A DNA stretch of 48,789 nt from JANNRR01 sp031401675 (lineage in GTDB: Bacteria; Pseudomonadota; Alphaproteobacteria; Rhodobacterales; Rhodobacteraceae), in the NCBI GenBank assembly GCA_031401675.1, contig JANNRR010000038.1, positions 1 to 48,789 of the forward strand, read 5' to 3'. Position 1 is the stretch's first letter. Every line of letters starts with the position of its first letter. The translations under genes were made by a program, and so were the position numbers. The notes under the pieces were generated by a model. That model was given only the letters and a program-made list of their open reading frames with translations, was not told where the DNA came from and did no database searches. Of the stretch, positions 9,269 through 16,738 are shown in pieces.

Positions 9269-10261
9269 GTGGATGACGCCGAAATTGCCCAACTGTCCGC
9301 GCGCCTGATGTCGGGCGACCGGCGGGCGCTGGCCCGCGCCATCACGCTGGTGGAAAGCCTGCGCGAGGATCACCGTCACGCCGCCCTGACCCTGCTGCAG
9401 CAGGTTGGCCGCGCCGGGCGCACCGCGTTGCGCATCGGCCTGTCGGGGACGCCGGGGGTGGGTAAATCGACCTTTATCGAAAGCTTCGGGCTGATGCTGA
9501 CCGGGCAGGGGTTGCGGGTCGCGGTGCTGGCGGTCGATCCCAGTTCGGCCCGCTCCGGCGGCTCGATTCTGGGTGACAAGACCCGGATGGAGCGGTTGTC
9601 GCGCGAACCCGCGGCCTTTATCCGCCCGTCGCCCAGCCAGTTGCATCTGGGCGGTGTCGCCCGGCGCAGCCGCGAGGCAGTAGCGCTGTGCGAAGCGGCG
9701 GGGTTCGATCTGGTGCTGGTCGAAACCGTCGGGGTCGGGCAGTCCGAAACCTTGGTGGCGGGGATGGTCGATCTGTTCGTGCTGCTGATCGCCCCGGCAG
9801 GCGGCGACGAGTTGCAGGGCGTCAAGCGCGGCATCATGGAAGCGGCGGACCTGATCCTGATCAACAAGGCCGACGGTGACCTGTTGCCCGCCGCGACCCG
9901 CACCTGTGCCGACTATGCCGGGGCGCTGCACCTGCTGCGCCGCCGGGTGCAGGACCCGCCGGGGTTCCCGAAGGCCCGCATGGTTTCCGCGCTTGAAAAC
10001 ATCGGGTTGCAGGAAGCCTGGGAGGATATGCGGGCGCTTGCCGACTGGCGCCGCGCGCACGGCCATTGGCAGGCCCGCCGCGCCGAACAGGCCCGGCACT
10101 GGTTCGAGGCCGAGGTGCGGCACGGCCTGCTGGCAGCGCTGACGCGCCAACCGGCCGCCGGGGCGATGGCGACGCTTGGCGACGCGGTGGCGCGGGGGGA
10201 AAAGTCGCCAGAAGCGGCAGCGGCAGAAATGCTGGCGCTGATGGCGCGCCCTAACGCGTGA
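9269..10261 (+). CDS. meaB: Methylmalonyl-CoA mutase-associated GTPase MeaB
   Basis: 330 residues starting at GTG 9269. G-protein motifs are visible: the P-loop GTPGVGKST (about 59-67), the VDPSSARSGGSILGDKTRM segment of the MeaB/ArgK family, LVETVGVGQSE (G3 region, about 150) and NKAD (G4, about 198). The C-terminal helical dimerisation region follows. MeaB protects and reactivates adenosylcobalamin-dependent methylmalonyl-CoA mutase and gates cofactor loading. The mutase genes are not in this window. The 3' end overlaps the convergent EamA transporter gene by 11 bases. Confidence 0.95.
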   Translation: MDDAEIAQLSARLMSGDRRALARAITLVESLREDHRHAALTLLQQVGRAGRTALRIGLSGTPGVGKSTFIESFGLMLTGQGLRVAVLAVDPSSARSGGSILGDKTRMERLSREPAAFIRPSPSQLHLGGVARRSREAVALCEAAGFDLVLVETVGVGQSETLVAGMVDLFVLLIAPAGGDELQGVKRGIMEAADLILINKADGDLLPAATRTCADYAGALHLLRRRVQDPPGFPKARMVSALENIGLQEAWEDMRALADWRRAHGHWQARRAEQARHWFEAEVRHGLLAALTRQPAAGAMATLGDAVARGEKSPEAAAAEMLALMARPNA

Positions 10262-11144
10262 AGATCAGCGCCAGCCCCGCCACTGCCACCGCCCCGCCCA
10301 CAAGGCTGAGCCCGGACGGGCGCTGACCGGTACGCAGCCAGAGAAGCGGCAGGATGATGACCGGCGACGTGGCGGAAAGCGTGGCGATGATGCCGGTCTT
10401 CGATCCCTGCAGCGCATACAGAAACAGCGTCATCCCGATCAGAAGCCCGATGATCGCCGTTGCAGCGGTCAGAACAAGCGTTTTGCGGCTGATCGAAACA
10501 GGCCGGGCCGGGGCCATCGGGGCGGCAGCCAGCACGCCCATCGTCAGCCCCGACGCACTGACCCGCACCAGCGAGGCCAGATAGGGGTCCAGCCCCGCCG
10601 TCATCACCGGGCGGGCGATCAGCGAGCCTGCCGCCTGCCCGAACCCGGCCGCCAGCCCGAACAGCGCGCCCACCACGATCGTGCCGTGCAGCGCCTCCAG
10701 CCGGTGCGCATCGGCCCTGGGCCGCCCCAGAATCGCCAAAGCCACCCCGGCCACGGTCACGCCGATGCCAAGAACCGCCTGCCCCGGCAAAGCCTCGCCC
10801 AGCCAGGCCCAGCCCATGATCGCGGCCATCGGCGCGTTCAGCGCGAAGATCACCCCGGCCCGGCGCGGGCCGATCCGGCCGACGGCGGCAAAGTGGAAGG
10901 TATCGCCGACCAGAATGCCGATCACCCCCGACAGGGCCAGCACGGCCACGACCGGCCAGGTCAGCCCGCCGCCGGTGCCAAGGGCCAGCACGATCACCGC
11001 CAGCAACAGGCTGACGAACACCTGCCGGATCAGGTTGAAGTGAAACGCCCCGAGCGCCCGCACTGCGTCTGCCGATATCAGCCCGGTGGTGGCCCAGCAG
11101 GTGGCGGTTCCAAGGGCGGCAAGTTCGTGCAGCGGCAGCGTCAT
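10251..11144 (-). CDS. EamA/DMT-family transporter
   Basis: 297 residues with about ten hydrophobic segments in two similar five-helix halves, the drug/metabolite transporter (EamA) architecture. The first half contains ALGTATCWATTGLI, the second starts after the Arg-rich loop near residue 150. Members export amino acids, metabolites or drugs; the substrate cannot be assigned. It is divergent from the ArsR-type regulator at 11217 with only 72 bp between, a layout in which the regulator often controls both genes. Confidence 0.85.
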   Translation of the reverse strand: MTLPLHELAALGTATCWATTGLISADAVRALGAFHFNLIRQVFVSLLLAVIVLALGTGGGLTWPVVAVLALSGVIGILVGDTFHFAAVGRIGPRRAGVIFALNAPMAAIMGWAWLGEALPGQAVLGIGVTVAGVALAILGRPRADAHRLEALHGTIVVGALFGLAAGFGQAAGSLIARPVMTAGLDPYLASLVRVSASGLTMGVLAAAPMAPARPVSISRKTLVLTAATAIIGLLIGMTLFLYALQGSKTGIIATLSATSPVIILPLLWLRTGQRPSGLSLVGGAVAVAGLALIFTR

Positions 11145-11199
11145 CGGCGGTTACCTTTCGTATTCTGCCCCTTATGTCGCATTGCACTGCGCGAATGCT

Positions 11200-11218
11200 A
11201 TGGTTATCATCGAACCAT
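11200..11218. promoter_or_regulatory. Candidate operator overlapping the ArsR-type start codon
   Basis: ATGGTT (11200-11205) and AACCAT (11213-11218) form a perfect 6-bp inverted repeat with a 7-base spacer in the divergent intergenic region. The right arm includes the first bases of the regulator's ATG. An ArsR dimer binding here would cover the regulator's start and could influence the divergent transporter. This is inferred only from symmetry and position. Confidence 0.35.
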
Positions 11219-11939
11219 GAGCGACAGCCCGGACATTGCCCGCATCGCCGCGCTGATCGGCGATCCTGCCCGCGCCAACATGCTGATGGCGCTGATGCCG
11301 GGCAGGGCGCTGACCGTATCGGAACTGGCGCAGGAAGCCGGGGTCGGGCTGGCCACCGCATCCTCGCACATCGCGCAATTGCAGGCCGGTGGCCTGATCA
11401 GCGCCCGCAAATCCGGGCGGCACAAATACCTTGAACTTGCCTCGGTCGAGGTGGCGGCGCTGGTCGAGCAGCTGATGGCGCTGTCGATTGCTACCCGGCC
11501 GCTGCGGGCCCGGCCCGGGCCAAAGGACGCCGCCCTGCGCCATGCCCGGGTCTGTTACGATCATCTGGCCGGGCAGTGCGGTGTGCAGCTTTATCAAAGC
11601 CTTGTGCAGCGGGGGTGTCTGGTCCAGGACGCAGGCGGCCTGGGCCTGTCGGCACGGGGCCATGACTTTGCCCGGCATTTCGGGCTGAGCGCCGAAGACC
11701 TTCGCCCCGGCCGGCCAGCGCTGTGCCGCGCCTGTCTGGACTGGAGCCAGCGCCAAAGCCACCTTGGCGGGCGACTGGGCCGTTCGCTGCTGGCGGAAAT
11801 GCAGCGGCGCGGCTGGCTGGCCCGCAGCCCTGCCGGCCGGGCAATCCGCTTTTCCGCCGCAGGAAGCCGCGCATTCGATCGGGCGTTTCCGCCGGTTTTT
11901 GCCGGTGCGGTGCTTGACGCCGCAGCCTTTTCCCCTTAA
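11217..11939 (+). CDS. ArsR-family transcriptional regulator
   Basis: 240 residues. The N-terminal 90 residues are a winged helix of the ArsR type: IARIAALIGDPARANMLMAL, then the recognition helix region LTVSELAQEAGVGLATASSHIAQL and the wing GGLISARKSGRHKYLEL. The C-terminal half (about 100-240) is longer than in classical ArsR proteins. It contains Cys residues (for example CRACLDW near 173) that could bind a metal or sense redox state, but no known site is recognised. I chose ATG 11217; the longer open frame upstream runs through the divergent transporter. It probably regulates the adjacent EamA transporter. Confidence 0.85.
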   Translation: MSDSPDIARIAALIGDPARANMLMALMPGRALTVSELAQEAGVGLATASSHIAQLQAGGLISARKSGRHKYLELASVEVAALVEQLMALSIATRPLRARPGPKDAALRHARVCYDHLAGQCGVQLYQSLVQRGCLVQDAGGLGLSARGHDFARHFGLSAEDLRPGRPALCRACLDWSQRQSHLGGRLGRSLLAEMQRRGWLARSPAGRAIRFSAAGSRAFDRAFPPVFAGAVLDAAAFSP

Positions 11940-12009
11940 CAGCCGGTCATCCAAATCCGGTGCCGCCCTGCGGGGTGGTGTCTTTGTTGCTTTTGCGAAG
12001 GAATACCTG

Positions 12010-12309
12010 ATGTCGCGCGTCTGCGAACTGAGTGGAAAAGGCCCGATGTCTGGCAACACCGTCAGCCATGCCAACAACAAGTCCCGCCGCCGGTTTCTGC
12101 CGAACCTGAACGAGGTTTCGCTGATTTCCGACATTCTGGGGGCAACCTACAAGCTGCGCATTTCGGCGCATGCCCTGCGCTCGGTCGATCATCGCGGCGG
12201 GCTGGATGCGTTCCTGGCCAAGGCGAAGGACGTCGACCTGTCGCCGAAAGCCGCCCGGATAAAAAAAGAGATTGCCAAGGCGCAGGCGACCGCAACCGCG
12301 TCCGTCTGA
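12010..12309 (+). CDS. rpmB: 50S ribosomal protein L28
   Basis: 99 residues. The N-terminus MSRVCELSGKGPMSGNTVSH and the following basic segment NNKSRRRFLPNLNEVSL are diagnostic for L28 of alphaproteobacteria, including the C-terminal extension after the DAFLAKAK segment. L28 is a 50S subunit protein near the exit site. An AAGGA precedes the ATG by a few bases. The gene is followed by a strong intrinsic terminator at 12349-12381, consistent with monocistronic, highly expressed transcription. Confidence 0.97.
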   Translation: MSRVCELSGKGPMSGNTVSHANNKSRRRFLPNLNEVSLISDILGATYKLRISAHALRSVDHRGGLDAFLAKAKDVDLSPKAARIKKEIAKAQATATASV

Positions 12310-12348
12310 CCTCTGCCAGTTCCCGAATGCCCGGCACTGCCGGATGTT

Positions 12349-12381
12349 GCGGCCCTGCCTCTGGCGGGGCCGCCGTTTTTT
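12349..12381 (+). terminator. Rho-independent terminator of rpmB
   Basis: GCGGCCCTGCC (12349-12359) pairs with GGCGGGGCCGC (12363-12373) around a TCT loop, with one T-G wobble, followed by CG and six Ts at 12376-12381. It is the clearest intrinsic terminator in the window and lies 40 bp after the rpmB stop. Confidence 0.85.
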
Positions 12382-12484
12382 CTGCCCGACTGACAGACAT
12401 GCATTGCCGTGGTAAGTTGACCGCAAGGGCCATGGCCTGACGGGCATGGCCCTGGCGAAGCCTTGGAAAACAAAGGGGACGGCA

Positions 12485-12910
12485 ATGAAGGCACCGTGGC
12501 ATCTGTGGGTGGTCGGGATCGCGCTGTTGCTTTGGAACAGCATGGGTGCAGTGGATTATACCCTGACCAAATTTCAGTTCGAACCCTATCTGAAGCCGTT
12601 CACCCCGGAACAGCGCGCCTATTTCCTGGGTTTCCCGGCCTGGGTGGTGGCAACCTGGGCCATCGCTGTCTGGGGGTCGGTGTTGGGGACGCTGTTGCTG
12701 TTGCTGCGGCGGCGGGCGGCGGTCGCGGTCTATGCGGTGGCCTTCGTCGCGGCCCTGGCGACGATGGTGCAGAACCACACCGTGACCGACACCAAGCCCG
12801 CCGACCTGATGGGGCCGGGTGCGATCATCTTTTCCGCCGTCATCGTGATCCTGGCGGTGGCGCAGTGGGAATATGCCCGCCGGATGGCCCGGGCCGGGGT
12901 ACTGACCTAG
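12485..12910 (+). CDS. Small four-helix membrane protein
   Basis: 141 residues starting at ATG 12485, preceded by AAAGGGGAC. Four hydrophobic segments are visible: residues 5-24 (HLWVVGIALLLWNSMGAVDY), about 50-70, about 78-95 and about 108-128. Similar short proteins are widespread in Rhodobacterales, sometimes loosely annotated as sugar transporters, but no transport motif is visible here. The loop between helices 1 and 2 carries the FEPYLKPFTPEQRAYFLGFP sequence that resembles this group. Function unknown. Confidence 0.75.
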   Translation: MKAPWHLWVVGIALLLWNSMGAVDYTLTKFQFEPYLKPFTPEQRAYFLGFPAWVVATWAIAVWGSVLGTLLLLLRRRAAVAVYAVAFVAALATMVQNHTVTDTKPADLMGPGAIIFSAVIVILAVAQWEYARRMARAGVLT

Positions 12911-12938
12911 AAGGATCGGGGCCAGAAAGCCTGCAACC

Positions 12939-13247
12939 TCAGGCCGGCGGCGCGCACAGGCTTTCGGCCTGGGTCCCGAAAGCCTTGTAGCGCAGCCAGA
13001 ACGCCTCGTCCGACGCCCGGTCGGACTGGCGGACCTTTTGCGCCTTGGCCGGGTCGCTGAAGAACTTCGCCCCCCGGCGCTGGTCGCTGCCTGACAACAG
13101 CTGATCCGCCACCGACCCGATGCAGTCGCACAGCGCCCGCGTCGCCGCCTGCCGGTCCGACCGCAGACAGGCGGCCTCGATGGCACCTGCATCGGCACCG
13201 GTTGTTGCCAATGCGATCATTGTGGCGGCAGCCAAGGTTCTGAACAT
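12939..13247 (-). CDS. Small secreted Cys-containing protein
   Basis: 102 residues with an N-terminal signal peptide (MFRTLAAATMIALATTGADA, cleavage near residue 20). The mature part has four cysteines (ACLRSD, ALCDCIG, near the C-terminal LCAPP), likely forming periplasmic disulfides. Rhodobacterales homologs are often labelled 'arginine transporter', but nothing in the sequence supports transport: there is one cleavable hydrophobic segment and no channel fold. The gene converges with the four-helix protein gene, 28 bp apart. Confidence 0.75.
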   Translation of the reverse strand: MFRTLAAATMIALATTGADAGAIEAACLRSDRQAATRALCDCIGSVADQLLSGSDQRRGAKFFSDPAKAQKVRQSDRASDEAFWLRYKAFGTQAESLCAPPA

Positions 13248-13456
13248 TCTCGCCTCATCTCATCGGCGCTGCAGTTGGCCCGCAATCGCCGTATGTTGTC
13301 GTTCTTAACGCAGCATGGCCAGAATTCGCTCTGTTTTCAATTGTGACAGCGATCACTTTTGTGAAAGAAAACCCAAACCCCGATAGCGCACCCGGGCGCA
13401 TCCGGGGCCGGCGAGATTCTTGCCCTGTACTTTCCCACGCCACCCCAACCGGCCCC

Positions 13457-14449
13457 TCAGGCGCTGCGCCGCATCCGCCGCGCTTTCATCGCCTCGTGCG
13501 CCTCGGGTGTGCCGTCATGGAACGATCCGAACCAACGATCCAGCGGGACCATCCCATCGGAATAGTTCACCTCGAAATATTTGTGATGCAGGTAATGCGC
13601 GTAATAACTGGCCTCAAAGCTGGCTTTTTCCCCCAGCACCACCCGGTCAAACCCGGTATGCCCCTGTGCCGGCGCCACTCCAAGCCGCGAGGCAAGGTTG
13701 ATCATATGCACCGGATGGCTCGGGATCAGAAAGAACAGCAGGATGGTCGAAAAATAGATCAGATGCTCGACAGGGTGCATCGACAGACCCGACCAGGGCC
13801 CCGGATTGATGTTGCGGTGATGCAGCTTGTGGGCGACCTCGTACAGCAGCGAGACATGTAGCAGGCGGTGGCAAAAGTAAAAGCCGACCTCATGGATCAG
13901 CGGCACCAGAAAGAACACGGCCACAAAGCCGATCGGATGATCGGCCAGAGTTATCATCGGGGCCCAGCCATTGCTGTACGCCCACAACATCAGCACCTCA
14001 TAGGCCGTCCAGATCGGAACACCGCTGACCAGCGTGTAAAACATGTTGTCATAAATCTGGCTTCCAAAGGCAAAGCCCGCCGCCTTTTCCCTGGGAAACT
14101 GCGGGTTGTATTTGAACGCAGCACCCTGCCTGCGCCAAGAATACAGCCACAAATGCCATGCACCGTAGACCAGTACGGCCAAAATCTCGTTGCGGATCAA
14201 CAGATAGGCGATCCAACCCGGCGCAAGATCCCTCGTCGCCTCCACCGACGGCGAAAACCATGTCCACAGCCCCACCGCCAAGCCGGCGTAAAACAGGTTC
14301 CACGGCAAGAAATACCCCGGAAAGCCAAACAACCACTTGGCCAGCGCCCGGAAATCCGGCGGCCAGTCGAACACCGGCCCATAGCCGATGGGCTTTGCGG
14401 GGGCCCAGTTTCCCCGGGCATCGTGTTGTCCGAACTGCCGGTCGTCCAT
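13457..14449 (-). CDS. Sterol desaturase / fatty acid hydroxylase family protein
   Basis: 330 residues from the ATG at 14449; a longer open frame upstream runs antisense through lepA and is discarded. The three His clusters of membrane di-iron hydroxylases are visible: HEVGFYFCHRLLH (about 205-217), HKLHHRNINPG (about 223-233) and HYLHHKYFEVNYS (about 292-304). Several hydrophobic segments lie between residues 35 and 190. Family members hydroxylate or desaturate lipids such as sterols, carotenoids or fatty acids; the substrate is not predictable. It is divergent from lepA with 132 bp between. Confidence 0.88.
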   Translation of the reverse strand: MDDRQFGQHDARGNWAPAKPIGYGPVFDWPPDFRALAKWLFGFPGYFLPWNLFYAGLAVGLWTWFSPSVEATRDLAPGWIAYLLIRNEILAVLVYGAWHLWLYSWRRQGAAFKYNPQFPREKAAGFAFGSQIYDNMFYTLVSGVPIWTAYEVLMLWAYSNGWAPMITLADHPIGFVAVFFLVPLIHEVGFYFCHRLLHVSLLYEVAHKLHHRNINPGPWSGLSMHPVEHLIYFSTILLFFLIPSHPVHMINLASRLGVAPAQGHTGFDRVVLGEKASFEASYYAHYLHHKYFEVNYSDGMVPLDRWFGSFHDGTPEAHEAMKARRMRRSA

Positions 14450-14581
14450 CGCCGTTCCTTTCCGTTTTGGCGCAGAATGCGGCAATTTCCTCCCCCGATC
14501 AAGCGCCCGCCAGATTGCCCGGATTTCGCCCCTCACCCCCCCCCCTTTCCGCCCACGCCCCTGCACGCTATACGGCACGCC

Positions 14582-16381
14582 ATGACCCAGCTTGACCTCA
14601 TCCGAAACTTCTCGATCGTGGCCCATATCGACCACGGCAAATCCACTCTGGCTGACCGGCTGATCCAGTCGACCGGCACCGTCGCCGCGCGCGACATGAA
14701 GGAACAGCTGCTCGACAGCATGGACATCGAACGCGAACGCGGCATCACCATCAAGGCCAACACCGTCCGCATCGAGTATCCCGCCAAGGATGGCCATACC
14801 TACATCCTGAATCTGATCGACACCCCCGGCCACGTCGATTTCGGCTATGAGGTCAGCCGCTCCATGCGCGCCGTCGAAGGCTCGCTGCTGGTGGTCGATG
14901 CCAGCCAGGGGGTCGAGGCGCAAACCCTCGCCAACGTTTATCAGGCCATCGATGCCGGCCACGAAATCGTGCCCGTCCTGAACAAGATCGACCTGCCCGC
15001 CGCCGAACCCGAGCAGGTCCGCGCCCAGATCGAGGATGTGATCGGCATCGACGCATCCGACGCCATCCTGATCTCGGCCAAAAGCGGCCTCGGCATCCCC
15101 GACGTGCTCGAAGCCATCGTGACCCGGCTGCCCGCGCCAAAGGGCGACCGCGATGCCCCCTTGAAGGCCATGCTGGTCGACAGCTGGTACGATGCCTACC
15201 TCGGCGTCGTCGTGCTGGTGCGCATCATCGACGGCACCCTGAAAAAGGGCGACCGCATCCGCATGATGGCCACCAACGCCTTCTACGGCGTCGAGAAACT
15301 CGCCGTCCTGCGCCCGGGGATGGAGGATATCGCCGAACTGGGCCCCGGCGAGATCGGCGTGCTGACCGCGTCGATCAAGCAGGTCCGCGACACCCGCGTC
15401 GGCGACACCATCACCCACGAACGCCGCCAGTGCCTTGAAGCGCTGCCCGGCTTCAAACCGGCGCAACAGGTGGTGTTCTGCGGCCTCTTTCCCGTCGACG
15501 CCTCCGAGTTCGAGGCCCTGCGCGACGCGATTGAAAAGCTGGCGCTGAACGACGCCAGCTTTTCCACCGAAATGGAAACCTCCGCCGCCTTGGGCTTCGG
15601 CTTTCGCTGCGGCTTCCTCGGTCTGCTGCATCTGGAGGTGATCCGCGACCGGCTGGAACGTGAATACGATATCGACCTGATCACCACCGCGCCCTCGGTC
15701 GTCTATCACCTGCACATGAAATCCGGCGACATCGTGGAACTGCACAACCCCGCCGACATGCCCGACCTGACCTTTGTCGACCATATCGAGGAGCCGCGGA
15801 TCAAGGCCACCATCCTCGTCCCCGACGAGTACCTCGGCGATGTGCTGAAGCTGTGCCAGGACCGCCGCGGCGTGCAGATCGAACTGACCTATGCCGGGTC
15901 GCGCGCCATGGTGGTCTATGACCTGCCGCTGAACGAGGTGGTGTTCGATTTTTACGACCGGCTGAAATCGGTGACCAAGGGCTATGCCAGCTTTGATTAC
16001 CAGATGTTCGGCTACCGCGAGGATTTCCTGGTCAAGATGTCGGTCTTGGTGAATGACGAACCGGTCGACGCCCTGTCGATGCTGGTCCACCGCGACCGCG
16101 CCGAAATGCGCGGCCGGGCGATGGTGGAAAAGCTGAAGGAGCTGATCCCCCGGCACATGTTCAAGATCCCGATTCAGGCGGCAATCGGCGGACGGGTGAT
16201 CGCGCGCGAGACCCTGTCGGCGATGCGCAAGGACGTGACGGCGAAGTGCTACGGCGGCGACGCGACCCGCAAGCGCAAGCTGCTGGACAAGCAGAAGGCC
16301 GGGAAGAAAAAGATGCGCCAGTTCGGCAAGGTGGAGATACCGCAGCAGGCGTTTATTTCGGCGTTGAAGATGGATGGGTGA
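14582..16381 (+). CDS. lepA: Elongation factor 4 (LepA)
   Basis: 599 residues, full family length. GTPase motifs: AHIDHGKST (G1, about 15-23), DTPGHVDF (G3, about 80) and NKID (G4, about 136). Domains II, III and V follow, and the LepA-specific C-terminal domain ends with KKKMRQFGKVEIPQQAF. LepA/EF4 is a ribosomal GTPase that acts in initiation and biogenesis or back-translocation, still debated. The start ATG 14582 is conventional. The last 91 codons (16106-16381) are repeated downstream at 18308-18583 and again partly at 19062-19139. Alanine codons change from mainly GCC before 16106 to mainly GCG after it. Confidence 0.98.
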   Translation: MTQLDLIRNFSIVAHIDHGKSTLADRLIQSTGTVAARDMKEQLLDSMDIERERGITIKANTVRIEYPAKDGHTYILNLIDTPGHVDFGYEVSRSMRAVEGSLLVVDASQGVEAQTLANVYQAIDAGHEIVPVLNKIDLPAAEPEQVRAQIEDVIGIDASDAILISAKSGLGIPDVLEAIVTRLPAPKGDRDAPLKAMLVDSWYDAYLGVVVLVRIIDGTLKKGDRIRMMATNAFYGVEKLAVLRPGMEDIAELGPGEIGVLTASIKQVRDTRVGDTITHERRQCLEALPGFKPAQQVVFCGLFPVDASEFEALRDAIEKLALNDASFSTEMETSAALGFGFRCGFLGLLHLEVIRDRLEREYDIDLITTAPSVVYHLHMKSGDIVELHNPADMPDLTFVDHIEEPRIKATILVPDEYLGDVLKLCQDRRGVQIELTYAGSRAMVVYDLPLNEVVFDFYDRLKSVTKGYASFDYQMFGYREDFLVKMSVLVNDEPVDALSMLVHRDRAEMRGRAMVEKLKELIPRHMFKIPIQAAIGGRVIARETLSAMRKDVTAKCYGGDATRKRKLLDKQKAGKKKMRQFGKVEIPQQAFISALKMDG

Positions 16382-16391
16382 GGTGCGCCCG

Positions 16392-16416
16392 GAAAACGCT
16401 CCAGTGGAGCGTTTTC
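16392..16416 (+). terminator. Intrinsic terminator of lepA
   Basis: GAAAACGCTCC (16392-16402) and GGAGCGTTTTC (16406-16416) form a perfect 11-bp stem around an AGT loop, 10 bases after the lepA stop. The stem is GC-rich inside and A/T at its base, so it ends in TTTTC and could terminate transcription in both directions. No such hairpin follows the second and third lepA tails. Confidence 0.7.
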
Positions 16417-16738
16417 AGCGCCGGACGCACGCGCCGTGCGCGGGCCGGGTCGCGATGACGGATACCGGGTCGCTGCAAAACCGCAGCATTGCCACGCTTC
16501 GGACGCAAATACTTGACTTTTTCCGGAAAGATTGGCAGCCTCACTGATCCAAGTTTCTGCCATTTGCTGCGAGACCAGTTTCTTCATTGGCAACCGTTGA
16601 CGACCTGCCCGCGTGATCACGTTTTCCTGATTGCAAGTTCATTGACGATCTGGCTGCGAAATGCCCGGGCAAACAGACTCCCCGACCCGAATGCTTCGGA
16701 TGGGTTGGCAGGCATAGTGATCCAAGGAGGCCCCGACC
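16417..16738. other. Upstream region of the RTX gene
   Basis: About 320 bp without a gene. It ends with a strong Shine-Dalgarno, AAGGAGG at 16724-16730, eight bases before the RTX ATG. The region is less GC-rich than its neighbours (for example around 16505-16640) and probably holds the RTX promoter. I find no convincing -35/-10 pair by eye, no integrase remnant and no further lepA homology. Confidence 0.5.

Noticed and set aside
12939..13247. Naming the small secreted protein 'arginine transporter'
   Set aside because: The common database label has no support in the sequence: one cleavable signal peptide, four Cys and no transport fold.
14450..16156. N-terminal extension of the hydroxylase frame through lepA
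   Set aside because: The extension is antisense to lepA and lacks resemblance to the hydroxylase family; ATG 14449 is the natural start.
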